Positions 33,162 to 41,772 of a stretch of DNA of 64,000 nucleotides are shown in pieces. This DNA comes from Glaciihabitans arcticus. GTDB lineage: Bacteria > Actinomycetota > Actinomycetes > Actinomycetales > Microbacteriaceae. A program made the position numbers and the translations under genes. Location: contig NZ_SISG01000001.1 of the NCBI RefSeq assembly GCF_004310685.1, positions 372,001 to 436,000 on the forward strand, read 5' to 3'. The notes beneath the pieces were generated by a model. It did no database searches and was not told the DNA's origin. It saw only the letters and a program-made list of their open reading frames with translations. How positions within the stretch are numbered: the first letter of the stretch is position 1; every line of letters begins with the position of its first letter.

Positions 33162-36014
33162 GTGTCCAGCGCCCGCGTGCCGAACGCCGCCACCCGGCTC
33201 GTGCGGGAGCGCTCGCGGCTGATCGCCGTGCTGCTTCTCGCGCTCGTGGCTCTTGCTGCTTCGGGGGTGCAGAGCGCCGCCGCCGTCGTGCTGCGCGACA
33301 CCCTCAACGACAACTGGCGCGGCGCCTACGACATCCTCGTCACGGCTCCCTCGGACGCAGGCACACCGGGCATGCTCGCGCCGAACCAACTCGCGAACGG
33401 CGAGACGCTGTCCCTCGACGACCTCGAGAAGATCCGGGCAGTGGATGACGTCGAGGTTGCTGCTCCCATCGGCGAGGTGGCCGTACCCGGGCTCGCGACC
33501 AGCGCTCCGAAGTACACACTTCCGCTCGATGCCATCGATACCGCCGCCGGTCCGCAGGCGTACCGCCTGACTGAGACCTACTGGACCGACGACGGTCTCG
33601 GTCGGCGTCTCGCGGCAACGCAGCAGACCAGGATCGTCGTGGACCCCGTGACCCGCGCGCCCGAGCCTGCCACGCCCGGAGCGAGCTGCATCTACAACGA
33701 CCTCGAAGTGGATCCCGAGAAGTATCCGCTGCTCTACGACCGCTGCACCATCCATGCCTCGAGCGGGCTCGTCAACGCCGACCTCAACAACGGCGGGTGG
33801 TCGTATTCGACGGACAGCGACATCGTCGACGGGGTGGTCGGGTTCACCTTCGGCGGTTCGATGTTCCCTGTGACGCGAGTGACGCTGGTCGACCCTGAAG
33901 CCGAGCGCGCGCTGCTCGGCGACTCGGGTGCTTTCCTCGACGCGCTCATCGACGTGGCGCCGCGCGCGGACACCGGCGATGAGGAGATGAACGCCTGGGC
34001 CGCGGATTCGAGTACCCCATATGCCAAGGACTTCCTTGAGTTCAAGCAGGCCGAGGAGGTCAGCCAGGGTGGGTTCAGCAGCGGAGCTGAACTCGAGGAG
34101 GCCCGCCGCATGTACGCAGACGCAGGTCGGGATTTCGACGACGAGCTGGAGAAGTTCGAATTCGCCTACACACCGCTGCTCATCTCCTCGGGAGGGACGG
34201 CACCGCTCGAACTCGACGTGACGGTCGAGTCGTACGGCCCGGCGCGCTACACGAACAATGAGGCCGGGTTCCCGTATGAGGTGCCCGCGGCTCTGCGTGC
34301 GGGCAAGGTGGGCGATGAAGAAAAATTCTTGACGGTCGATGCTTCCGGCCTGCTCAATCCCTTCGTCGATGCGCCGCAGACCGTTCCCTGGCCCGGTACC
34401 GCGCAGCAGGAGTCCACCGGCCGCGCTGCCTCCCGCAGCCTGTACTTCAATTACCTGGGCGAGATCACGCCCATCAATCAGACGCTCGGCAAGAACCATG
34501 AGGCCTCGCTCGATCCCCTCGGCTTCCGCTCGGCGATCCCGTCGAACTTCAGCGACCAGTTCCTGCTCGACCCGGTCGGCACGAAGGCGGGAAGCGAGAG
34601 CGCCTACTCGACGGTGAAGCTGTTCACCCCGTGGGAGAACCCGATAGCGGCGGTGCCGGTCGGCACCTTCGACACGTCCGAGGTGCTCGCGCTGCAGTCC
34701 GAGCTGAGCACGGTTCCGCTCGGCGCCTACGAGGCGATCGGCTCGACCCTCGAGGACGGCAGCGAGGTCGGCCCGACCACGACCGGCCTCGGTCTCGTCG
34801 GACCCCGAACCGTCGCGATCGCCTCGATCAACAGCGCCGGCGCGTGGGGGCAGGACTCGCCGATCAACGCGGTGCGGGTGCGAGTGAGCGGCTTGGGCGA
34901 CTTCTCCGCCGCGGCCCAACAGCGCGTTGTGACGGTGGCGGAGGGCATCCAGACGCTGGGGTATTCGGCCACGATCGTCGCGGGTTCCTCGCCGACCGAT
35001 GTGGCGGTGAACGTGGAGGACTACGCATTCGGCGTCACCGACCCGGCCGCCGAGCAGAAGGTCGGGCCGCTCGGCACCGTCGTGCAGCAGTGGTCCGAAC
35101 TCGGTGCCGCGTCCCGGGCGAACACCTCGATCTCCACCTCCAGCTTCCTGGTGCTCGGGATCGCCCTCGGGTCCACGGCGCTCCTCCTGGGGGCCGTGCA
35201 GTTCGCGTCGGTGCCGAGGCGGCGCGCGCAGTCTGCGGTGCTGCGCGAGCTCGGCTGGACGGGTGGCGGCATCCGACGCTGGATGGCCGCCGAGGAGGTC
35301 CCCGGCGCGCTCGTCGTGCTGCTCGCGGGCATCGCCGCCGCCGTGCTCTCCGGCTTCTCGAACATCGCCCTGACGATTGCGGGTGGAGGAGTCGCGGCGC
35401 TGCTCGTCACCTCCGCCGTCGCGGTGGTCGCGGGCTCGCGCACCGCCACGAGCAAGGTCTCGACGCGGCTTCTGGCCCGTCGCCCCGCCAGCAGGGTACG
35501 CGGTCGCACGGTCGGATCGTTCGGCGCGCGCCAGTCCGTGATCCACGGCGTGACCACCGGAACCCAGGCAATCGCCCTGCTCGTGATCGGCGTCTCCTCG
35601 GCGGCGCTCACCCTCGTGATCCTCGACGGCAGGCGGGGTGCCGGCGAGAGCGTCATCGCCCGCTTCCTCTCCGACCAGGCGATGATCTCGCTGTTCGCGC
35701 TCGGGGGCACCGCCCTCGCGGCCGGCGTTATCCTCGCCGTGATCGCGCGTCGCATCGCCCTCGCCCGCCGTGGACCGCAGTGGGAGATCATGCGCGCCAT
35801 CGGCTGGACCACCACCGAGCTGCGGCACGCCCAGCGCGTCGAGACCACAGCGGCCGCAGTGCCCGCGGTGCTTCTCGCGGGTGCCGCGACTGCCGCCGCC
35901 GCGTGGTTCCTGTATCCGGCAGACGTCATCCCGCTCACCGCGGTCGCCACGGGCAGCGCACTTCTCTCCGCGATCGCCGTCACCCTCGTTAGACGAAAGG
36001 CCACACCATCGTGA
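33162..36014 (+). CDS. FtsX/MacB-type ABC transporter permease, large ectodomain
   Basis: About 950 residues. I chose GTG 33162 after AGGGGGAA over GTG 33138. An N-terminal membrane segment (about 20-45) is followed by a very large extracytoplasmic region (to about residue 650) with scattered Cys. The C-terminal half carries about eight hydrophobic segments arranged as FtsX-like units (RRRAQSAVLRELGWTGGGIR and GPQWEIMRAIGWTTTELR are the coupling loops). It overlaps its ATPase gene by 4 nt. MacB/FtsX-type systems do mechanical work on envelope substrates rather than classic transport. The substrate is unknown. Confidence 0.85.
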   Translation: MSSARVPNAATRLVRERSRLIAVLLLALVALAASGVQSAAAVVLRDTLNDNWRGAYDILVTAPSDAGTPGMLAPNQLANGETLSLDDLEKIRAVDDVEVAAPIGEVAVPGLATSAPKYTLPLDAIDTAAGPQAYRLTETYWTDDGLGRRLAATQQTRIVVDPVTRAPEPATPGASCIYNDLEVDPEKYPLLYDRCTIHASSGLVNADLNNGGWSYSTDSDIVDGVVGFTFGGSMFPVTRVTLVDPEAERALLGDSGAFLDALIDVAPRADTGDEEMNAWAADSSTPYAKDFLEFKQAEEVSQGGFSSGAELEEARRMYADAGRDFDDELEKFEFAYTPLLISSGGTAPLELDVTVESYGPARYTNNEAGFPYEVPAALRAGKVGDEEKFLTVDASGLLNPFVDAPQTVPWPGTAQQESTGRAASRSLYFNYLGEITPINQTLGKNHEASLDPLGFRSAIPSNFSDQFLLDPVGTKAGSESAYSTVKLFTPWENPIAAVPVGTFDTSEVLALQSELSTVPLGAYEAIGSTLEDGSEVGPTTTGLGLVGPRTVAIASINSAGAWGQDSPINAVRVRVSGLGDFSAAAQQRVVTVAEGIQTLGYSATIVAGSSPTDVAVNVEDYAFGVTDPAAEQKVGPLGTVVQQWSELGAASRANTSISTSSFLVLGIALGSTALLLGAVQFASVPRRRAQSAVLRELGWTGGGIRRWMAAEEVPGALVVLLAGIAAAVLSGFSNIALTIAGGGVAALLVTSAVAVVAGSRTATSKVSTRLLARRPASRVRGRTVGSFGARQSVIHGVTTGTQAIALLVIGVSSAALTLVILDGRRGAGESVIARFLSDQAMISLFALGGTALAAGVILAVIARRIALARRGPQWEIMRAIGWTTTELRHAQRVETTAAAVPAVLLAGAATAAAAWFLYPADVIPLTAVATGSALLSAIAVTLVRRKATPS

Positions 36015-36661
36015 GCGCACTTCAACTCGCCGGGCTCAGCATCCGATACGACCGCGCCGGCGCAGAGCCGCTGAGCATCGTCGAGGACTACAATCTCGAC
36101 CTCCCCGCCGGCGGCATGCACTGCCTCGCGGGGCGCAGCGGCTCCGGCAAGACCAGCATCCTGCGGGTCGCGGCGGGCCTTGTGCCGCCGACTGCAGGCG
36201 AGGTGCTGTGGGGCGGCGAGAGCCTGAGAGGGCTGAAGGATGACGCCGTGACGCTCAAGCGCCGCGGATACATCGGCTACCTCGACCAGGGTGGGGTGCT
36301 CGTGCCCGGGCTGACCGCCCTGGAGAACGTGCTGCTGCCCGCCGTGCCTACGCGCGAGACGAAGAAGGTCACCGCCCTCGCGATCAGCCTGCTCGATCGT
36401 CTCGGGGTCGGCGGACGTGCCGGCCACTACCCGGAGAAGCTCAGCGGGGGAGAGCGTCAGCGCGTCGCCCTCGCGCGGGCGCTCGTGCTGCGACCTCGAG
36501 TCGTCATGGCGGACGAACCGACAGCCAGTCTCGACCGGGCGAGCGCCGACAGCGTGATCGAGATTTTGAAGGCCCTGACGTCGTCCGGAATATCGGTGCT
36601 CGTCGCCGCGCACGACCAGAAGCTCATCGACGCGGCGGACACCCGGACGCTGCTGGCCTGA
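36011..36661 (+). CDS. ABC transporter ATPase (LolD/MacB-type) partner of the large permease
   Basis: 216 residues, GTG start coupled to the permease. Walker A GRSGSGKTS, signature LSGGERQRVALARA, Walker B VVMADEPTASLD, switch His in LVAAHDQKL. This short single-domain form is typical of MacB/LolD/FtsE-like ATPases. Confidence 0.92.
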   Translation: MSALQLAGLSIRYDRAGAEPLSIVEDYNLDLPAGGMHCLAGRSGSGKTSILRVAAGLVPPTAGEVLWGGESLRGLKDDAVTLKRRGYIGYLDQGGVLVPGLTALENVLLPAVPTRETKKVTALAISLLDRLGVGGRAGHYPEKLSGGERQRVALARALVLRPRVVMADEPTASLDRASADSVIEILKALTSSGISVLVAAHDQKLIDAADTRTLLA

Positions 36662-36666
36662 CGCGC

Positions 36667-37341
36667 TTATCTCGCGACGAACCGGGCGTCGACGACCGAG
36701 GCGACCTCGATCTCCTCGGGCTTGAGCTCGAGCGAGCCGGATGCGTCGGCGGCGCTCATGCTCTTCATCATGCGGAATTGCTCCGGGCTGCCGCCCGACG
36801 AAGGACCCTGCTCGCCGAGCATGCCCGGGTCGGCGAGGGCGATCGCGGAGACGCTGCCCAGCCCGATGCTCTGCGCGAAGACTGTGGCCTTGGTGACGGC
36901 GTCCTTGACGGAGCGCGAGCGCACCTCCGTGGTGACGGCGTTGCGGGTCGCGTCGGTGAGCGCCCAATCGACGCTCGTGATCGAGACGCCGTCGAGAACC
37001 GACGACTGCTCCACCCAGCCGGCGAGGGCTTCGAAGCCGCTGAACTTCACGCGGAAGCCGATCGCGGCATGGAAGACGAGGGGCAGCTGCGCGCCGTCCT
37101 GGCTCCACGGGCGATCCGAGAAGACGCGGACGGACTCCGACGACCACCAGGTCACCGGCCCCTTCTCGGCGTCGTGCAGCGCGGTGATCGAGGAGCGGAG
37201 GGTCTCGGCGGCTTCGGTGGCGCGAGCGAAGACATCCTCTCGCGACGGCCCGTCGAACGAGATTGCCGCCCAGACCGTTGCCCGCTCGGCAGGGTACCAG
37301 GCGCTGAACTCGCCCCTCACGGTGATGATCGTGTCGGTCAT
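36667..37341 (-). CDS. SIMPL-domain (DUF541) protein
   Basis: ATG 37341 follows GGGAG at 5 nt, giving about 224 residues (MTDTIITVRGEFSAWYPAER). The pattern of an initial ITVRG strand, YPAERATVWAAIS, and later VTKATVFAQSIGLGSVSAIA matches the SIMPL fold, here without a signal peptide. Cytoplasmic SIMPL proteins have no agreed role. It faces the tmRNA promoter region. Confidence 0.82.
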   Translation of the reverse strand: MTDTIITVRGEFSAWYPAERATVWAAISFDGPSREDVFARATEAAETLRSSITALHDAEKGPVTWWSSESVRVFSDRPWSQDGAQLPLVFHAAIGFRVKFSGFEALAGWVEQSSVLDGVSITSVDWALTDATRNAVTTEVRSRSVKDAVTKATVFAQSIGLGSVSAIALADPGMLGEQGPSSGGSPEQFRMMKSMSAADASGSLELKPEEIEVASVVDARFVAR

Positions 37342-37483
37342 GGCAACTCCCTCTCGCATCGCTCAAGCTTTCGTTCTAGACTAGAGGGCTGCATCCCAAG
37401 GGTGCGGCTTGGTAATTCAACAGAGCGCGACAACGACCCGTCAGTGTTCACAGTGCTCTGCGCACATGGGACCAGACGAACAT

Positions 37484-37858
37484 GGGGATGATCGGTTTCG
37501 ACATTGCCTGCAAAACTGCGAGAAGCGGGTCGAGGATGCAGTCTTATCTCGTAAACGATGGCTGCAAACAATAAGTGCCGATAAAAACCGCACTGACTTC
37601 GCCCTCGCTGCCTAAGCGAGCGCACTAAAGAAGTCCGTCAGACCGAGGATGCTCTCTACTCGGACCCTGGCGTAATTTAGAGAGATTGCTGCGTAGTTAC
37701 GCCTGAGGGCTGCGTGGGACGTGAACCAGGGCTGGGCTTGTTGACCTGGATGCTTGTGGCAAAGGTCAGAGCCAAGTAGAACGCCTTCACAAGCTACGCC
37801 CGTAGAAGGCGCAGAATTACAGCAGTGGACCGGGGTTCAATTCCCCGCATCTCCACCA
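37484..37858 (+). ncRNA. ssrA: tmRNA (transfer-messenger RNA)
   Basis: 375 nt. The 5' end GGGGATGATCGGTTTCGACA is the classic tmRNA start. The 3' end carries the TpsiC-like arm (GGTTCAATTCC) and an encoded ACCA. The acceptor stem GGGGATG (37484-37490) pairs with CATCTCC (37848-37854). The tag frame GCC GAT AAA ... GCT GCC TAA is at 37577-37615. It rescues stalled ribosomes with SmpB. Confidence 0.97.
37577..37615 (+). other. tmRNA tag-peptide reading frame
   Basis: Resume codon GCC at 37577, tag ADKNRTDFALAA, stop TAA at 37613-37615. The ALAA end is the usual protease-recognition signal. The resume codon is inferred from the upstream AATAAGT context and tag-end similarity. Confidence 0.85.
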
Positions 37859-37884
37859 TTGGTCGTTGTCGCGCTCCGTTGAAG

Positions 37885-37900
37885 CCTCAGCCTTCTGAGG
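37885..37900. terminator. Small hairpin between tmRNA and the convergent lipoprotein gene
   Basis: CCTCAG (37885-37890), loop CCTT, CTGAGG (37895-37900). It spans the lipoprotein stop codon and follows the processing-stalk arm. Only 6 bp and no T-run, so weak. Confidence 0.35.
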
Positions 37901-38462
37901 GCTCCGGCGTGCTCGCGCCACGATCGCGCACCGACCCGACGATCGATTTCTGGTCGTAGTCGATGGCGAAACACATGGCGCCCCTGTCGTACTCCCAGTA
38001 GTCCTCCGTTGGGTAGAAGTAGTAGTAAGCGAGGTCGGTGTCGACCGAGGGTGCACCCACGAAGTTCTCGAACCGCTCCTCGCAGCCCTCCTCGATCAGC
38101 TCGTTGACCGCGTAATAGCCCGGATACGCCTCGTCGGGCAGGTTCCAGAGCGCGTAGAGCTCCGCGATGTGCGGCTCGTCGCAGTCCACAACATCAAGAC
38201 TCGCGACATCGGCGTCGCCGAAGATGGCCTCGTCGTCGACACACTCGCCGACCTCGATGTCGTTGAGGTCGGTGTTGCCCTCGTCGTAAGCGGATTCCGG
38301 ATCATACTCCCCGGTATCATCGCCGCCACCCGTGAACTGCTCCACCCGGTCGAGCACAAGCTCGCCGAGGGCGGTGCAGCCAGTCAGCGAAACCGTCAGA
38401 AGCACTCCGACGAAGAGCGCCGCGACCAAACGGCGAGGATGACGCGGCGCGAGTTCAGGCAT
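37887..38462 (-). CDS. Septum-formation-type lipoprotein A
   Basis: 191 residues from ATG 38462. A basic start, hydrophobic segment and lipobox LTGC give a lipoprotein. The acidic mature part has the Septum_form-like pattern: C in IEVGECVDDEA, VVDCDEPHIAELYALWNLPD, AYPGYYAV, EEGCEERFENFVG, YPTEDYWEYDRGAMCFA. GATACT (minus strand, 38475-38470) is 7 nt before the ATG, favouring it over an upstream in-frame start. It is a paralogue of the lipoprotein at 39423. The domain name comes from its founding family and does not prove a division role. Confidence 0.82.
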   Translation of the reverse strand: MPELAPRHPRRLVAALFVGVLLTVSLTGCTALGELVLDRVEQFTGGGDDTGEYDPESAYDEGNTDLNDIEVGECVDDEAIFGDADVASLDVVDCDEPHIAELYALWNLPDEAYPGYYAVNELIEEGCEERFENFVGAPSVDTDLAYYYFYPTEDYWEYDRGAMCFAIDYDQKSIVGSVRDRGASTPEPSEG

Positions 38463-38522
38463 GGCTCCCAGTATCCCGGCGTCGGGTTGCTGGCGCACGT
38501 CCCCACTCGGGGCATCAGTTGT

Positions 38523-39419
38523 CTAGGCCGCCGCGAGCATCCCGCACGCGACGATCGCGAGCACGATGCCGCCGACCTGCACGGCAGAGATGCGCTCGCG
38601 CAGCACCGCCGCCGCGAGGATCACCGTCGCGAGCGGGTACAGGCTCACGAGCACCGCGACGATCGCGAGGTCGCCCGTGTGCAGCGCGACCACGAACAGC
38701 GAGTTCGCGATGCCGAGCAGCACGCCGGCCAGCCCGCTCATCGCGTAGGCCCGACGTGGCGACAGCCCCTGCCGCGCCGAGGCGGGCGGCGGTTCGAACA
38801 CGGCGAGGAATCCGAAGCGCACGTGCGTCAGGCGAATCACACCCAGAATCAGCAGCAGGATGACGAGACCCACCGCAAGCTCCACTACGGCCGGGGTGAG
38901 GCCCGAGGCCTCCGACGTCGCATCCAGCACGATGACCGAGCCGCCCAGTCCGAGCCCAGCAACCAGGGCCAGCACAGCACCGCGCACGGATACGCGCTCG
39001 CGCGCCCGAGTCGAGGGCACTGAGATCAACACCGTTGCCACGATCGCGAGGGCGATCGCGAACCAGGCGAGGGGCGGAAGCGGGGATCCCGTCGCGGCGG
39101 CGACACCCACCGGCACCACGCCGCCGACCAGGGCGATGGCGGGGGAGAGGAGACTCATCGGTCCGATGGCCATGGCGGCGTAGAAGGCGACAAAGCCGAC
39201 CAGCGCGAGCACGCCTGCGGCGGCACCGAGCGCCGCGTCATCCAGAGACCACTCGCCTCCGACGAGCAGCAGGCCGACGAGCGCGGCGAACGTCGCGAGC
39301 AGGTGCGTGAACGCGGTGGCGTGCAGCAGGTTCAGCCTGCGCGCGGCCAGGCCGCCGAAGAAGTCAGAGGTTCCGTAGAACAGGCTCGCGAGGATGCTGA
39401 GCCCCACGAACAGTGTCAT
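38523..39419 (-). CDS. EamA/DMT-superfamily transporter
   Basis: 298 residues with ten hydrophobic segments in two EamA halves. Family blocks include YGTSDFFGGLAARR near the start and the end motif PLATVILAAAVLRERIS before the final segment. Metabolite efflux is typical of the family. It starts 3 nt after the lipoprotein B stop, so it is likely co-transcribed with lipoprotein B and hisN. Confidence 0.9.
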   Translation of the reverse strand: MTLFVGLSILASLFYGTSDFFGGLAARRLNLLHATAFTHLLATFAALVGLLLVGGEWSLDDAALGAAAGVLALVGFVAFYAAMAIGPMSLLSPAIALVGGVVPVGVAAATGSPLPPLAWFAIALAIVATVLISVPSTRARERVSVRGAVLALVAGLGLGGSVIVLDATSEASGLTPAVVELAVGLVILLLILGVIRLTHVRFGFLAVFEPPPASARQGLSPRRAYAMSGLAGVLLGIANSLFVVALHTGDLAIVAVLVSLYPLATVILAAAVLRERISAVQVGGIVLAIVACGMLAAA

Positions 39420-39422
39420 GGG

Positions 39423-39917
39423 CTACCGCTTGGAACCCTCGAGCGAGACGCTGGACTGCACGGTTGCGCCCTCGGCGTCGAGGTCGGCCAGCAGGCAGAC
39501 GATCTCGTGATCGCCGCTCTCCCAGCCGTCGGTGGTCGGAGTGAAGTAGGTGAAGCCGAGCACCGACTCGTCGTAGGAGATACCGACGAAGGTCTCGAAC
39601 TCGGTGTAGCAGACGTCTTCGGCCTGGGTCTCCACGGCCTCCTGGCCGGGGTAGTCGCCGTCGGGCAGGGTCAGGCTGTGGAAGGCCTCGTAGTCGTGCG
39701 GCTCGGTGCACTTAACCTTGGTCACGTCGGACACGTCGCCTGCCGCGGTGCTCTCGGCGTCGTTGATGCAGTCGCCCGCGGTGATCTCGAGCACGCTGGT
39801 GTCGCCGTCGACGTCGACCACCTGGCCGACCGTTTCGCCGAGGAAGCTGCAGCCGGCGAGGCCGATCACGAGGAGAGCAGCGCTGGATGCAGCGAGGAGG
39901 GAGGTGCCGAGCTTCAT
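39423..39917 (-). CDS. Septum-formation-type lipoprotein B
   Basis: 164 residues from ATG 39917. The lipobox is IGLAGCSF. The mature part repeats the pattern of lipoprotein A: AGDCINDAES, VKCTEPHDYEAFHSLTLPDG, YPGQEAV, DVCYTEFETFVG, TPTTDGWESGDHEIVCLL, with four conserved Cys. The gene overlaps hisN by 4 nt (ATGA). Function unknown. Confidence 0.83.
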   Translation of the reverse strand: MKLGTSLLAASSAALLVIGLAGCSFLGETVGQVVDVDGDTSVLEITAGDCINDAESTAAGDVSDVTKVKCTEPHDYEAFHSLTLPDGDYPGQEAVETQAEDVCYTEFETFVGISYDESVLGFTYFTPTTDGWESGDHEIVCLLADLDAEGATVQSSVSLEGSKR

Positions 39918-40714
39918 GCGTGTGCCTTTCCCGCGAATCTCGCGAGGGTCGATGGGTGCAGGTGGGTGTTGGTGGCGAGCGCGCTGCCGTGCCAAGGGCC
40001 GGGTTCGCCCGTCACCGAAGTGAACGTGCCGCCGGCTTCCTCCACGATCGGGATGAGCGCTGCCATGTCGTACGGTTTGAGGTCCCATTCGCCGACGATG
40101 TCGATGGAGCCCTCGGCGAGCAGCATATAAGCCCACATGTCGCCGATGGCGCGGGCGCGCCAGACCTCGCGGGTGAGGCCGAGGATCTCATCGAGGTAGC
40201 CCTCCTGGTCCCAGCCGACGATGTTGTTGTAGCTGAGCACGGCGTCCTCGATGGAACGCACGCCGCTCACCGCGAGCTTCACCGGCTCCTCGCCGCGGGT
40301 CGCTCCCCAGGCGCCGTGGCCCTTTGCCGCCCACCAGCGCTTACCGAGGGCGGGGGAGCTGACGACGCCGACGACGGGAACCCCGTCGATCGCGAGCGCG
40401 ATGAGGGTGCCCCAGATGGGCACACCGCGCAGGAAGTTGGCCGTGCCGTCGATCGGATCGATGATCCACTGGCGGCGGGAGTCGCCCTCGGTGCCGTACT
40501 CCTCGCCGAGGATCGAGTCGCCCGGGCGCGCCCTTTCGATGCCCGCCCGGATGCCGCGCTCGACCGCCTGGTCGGCGTCGGTGACCGGCGTTCTGTCGGG
40601 TTTCGTCTCGATCTTCAGGTCGAGGGCGGTGAAGCGATCGAAGGACACGAGGTCGGCGTCGCCGGCGAGGGCGAGGGCGAGGCTCAGGTCGTCAGAAAGT
40701 GAGTATTCGGCCAC
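39914..40714 (-). CDS. hisN: Histidinol-phosphatase, inositol-monophosphatase fold (HisN-like)
   Basis: 266 residues, GTG start. Metal-binding motifs: ILGEEYGTE, WIIDPIDGTANFLRGVP and WDLKPYDMAALIPIVEEAGG. In actinobacteria this subfamily supplies histidinol-phosphatase, but inositol-monophosphatase activity cannot be excluded. TACGCT on the minus strand (40726-40721) lies 6 nt before the GTG, a leaderless start. Confidence 0.85.
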   Translation of the reverse strand: MAEYSLSDDLSLALALAGDADLVSFDRFTALDLKIETKPDRTPVTDADQAVERGIRAGIERARPGDSILGEEYGTEGDSRRQWIIDPIDGTANFLRGVPIWGTLIALAIDGVPVVGVVSSPALGKRWWAAKGHGAWGATRGEEPVKLAVSGVRSIEDAVLSYNNIVGWDQEGYLDEILGLTREVWRARAIGDMWAYMLLAEGSIDIVGEWDLKPYDMAALIPIVEEAGGTFTSVTGEPGPWHGSALATNTHLHPSTLARFAGKAHA

Positions 40715-40730
40715 GGGGCAAGCGTAGCGG

Positions 40731-41771
40731 TCAGCGGCCCTCGGGCATCAGGGTCGAGAGCAGGCGATGCAGGCTGTCGAGGCGCAGCACGCCGATCTCG
40801 CCCAGTTCGCCGGCGGCTACCGCCTCGTTGATGGCGCAGTCCGGGGCATCCGGCAGGTGCGTGCAGCCGCGCGGGCAGTCCACGGCAATCGCGGCCAGGT
40901 CGGTGAACGACTTGAGTATGTTCGAGGTGTCCACGTGCCCGAGACCGAACGAGCGCACACCGGGGGTGTCGACGATCCAGCCCGAGCCGATGCGGTATGA
41001 CACCGTGGACGACGAGGTGTGTCGCCCGCGCCCGGTGACGTCGTTGACGCGGCCGACGGCGCGGTGGGCATCCGGAACCAGAGCATTGACGAGGGTGGAC
41101 TTGCCGACACCCGAATGGCCGACGGCGACCGTCGTATGCCCCTGCAGCTGTTCGGTGATCGCCTCAATGTCGAACTGGTCGCTGCGGCTCTGGTAGGTGA
41201 GAATGCCGAGTCCGGCGAAGTTGGCGAGGAACTCGGTCGGGTCCTGCAGGTCGGTCTTGGTGATGCAGAGGATCGGGGTGATGCCCGCATCGAACGCCGC
41301 CACGAGGTAGCGGTCGACGAGGCGCGTGCGCGGCTCCGGGTTGGCGGCCGCGACCACGATGAGCATCTGGTCGGCGTTGGCCACGATGATGCGCTCGACG
41401 GCGTCGGTGTCGTCGGCGCTGCGTCGCAGCAGGGTCTCGCGCGGCTGCACGCGAATGATTCGGGATAACGAGCCGTCGTCACCGGTCAGGTCGCCGACGA
41501 GGTCCACCCGATCGCCCGTGACCACCGAGTACTTGCCGAGGTCGCGCGACTTGGTCGCGACGATCTGGCGCTCCTGCGCCGTGTTCTCGTCGACCCACAC
41601 GCCGTAGCGCCCGCGGTCGACGCTGAACACGCGCCCGATCTTGGCGTTCGCGTACTCGGGCCGGATCTTGGTGCGCGGCTTATTCGCCTTGGGGTTCGGA
41701 CGCACGCGCACGGCGGATTCGTCGTACTCCGAGTACTCGCCCTCGTCGTCGTTGTCGTTCAGCCAGGACAC
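40731..41771 (-). CDS. rsgA: Ribosome small-subunit GTPase RsgA
   Basis: 346 residues, a circularly permuted GTPase that matures the 30S subunit. Order: OB domain (KIGRVFSVDRGRYGVWVDE), G4 ITKTD, G1 GHSGVGKST, G3 DTPGVRSFGL, then a zinc knuckle with DCPRGCTHLPDAPDC. GTG 41771 comes one base after the aroA stop. The acidic tail-like N-terminus (LNDNDDEGEYSEYDES) is normal for this group. Confidence 0.95.
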   Translation of the reverse strand: MSWLNDNDDEGEYSEYDESAVRVRPNPKANKPRTKIRPEYANAKIGRVFSVDRGRYGVWVDENTAQERQIVATKSRDLGKYSVVTGDRVDLVGDLTGDDGSLSRIIRVQPRETLLRRSADDTDAVERIIVANADQMLIVVAAANPEPRTRLVDRYLVAAFDAGITPILCITKTDLQDPTEFLANFAGLGILTYQSRSDQFDIEAITEQLQGHTTVAVGHSGVGKSTLVNALVPDAHRAVGRVNDVTGRGRHTSSSTVSYRIGSGWIVDTPGVRSFGLGHVDTSNILKSFTDLAAIAVDCPRGCTHLPDAPDCAINEAVAAGELGEIGVLRLDSLHRLLSTLMPEGR

Positions 41772-41772
41772 G

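Larger units (their letters stand above)
37417..37882. repeat. 22-bp inverted repeat enclosing the tmRNA gene (processing-stalk candidate)
   Basis: Left arm 37417-37438 and right arm 37861-37882 are complementary over 22 positions with one mismatch (core GAGCGCGACAACGACC against GGTCGTTGTCGCGCTC is perfect). The left arm ends 45 nt before the tmRNA 5' end. The right arm starts 2 nt after the CCA. In a precursor the arms would form a long double helix closing the whole tmRNA, like the stalks cut by RNase III around rRNAs. Confidence 0.75.

Noticed and set aside
32358-36020. 1,220-codon minus-strand frame
   Set aside because: It is antisense to ftsX, smpB and the ABC permease, is His/Arg/Asp-rich without domains, and all sense genes have clear motifs.
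37409-37615. 68-codon plus-strand frame ending in DFALAA
   Set aside because: The tail is the tmRNA tag; upstream codons are tmRNA structure, not a gene.
37417-37882. Phage or island attachment site at the tmRNA gene
   Set aside because: The repeat is inverted, not direct, and no integrase or cargo is present.
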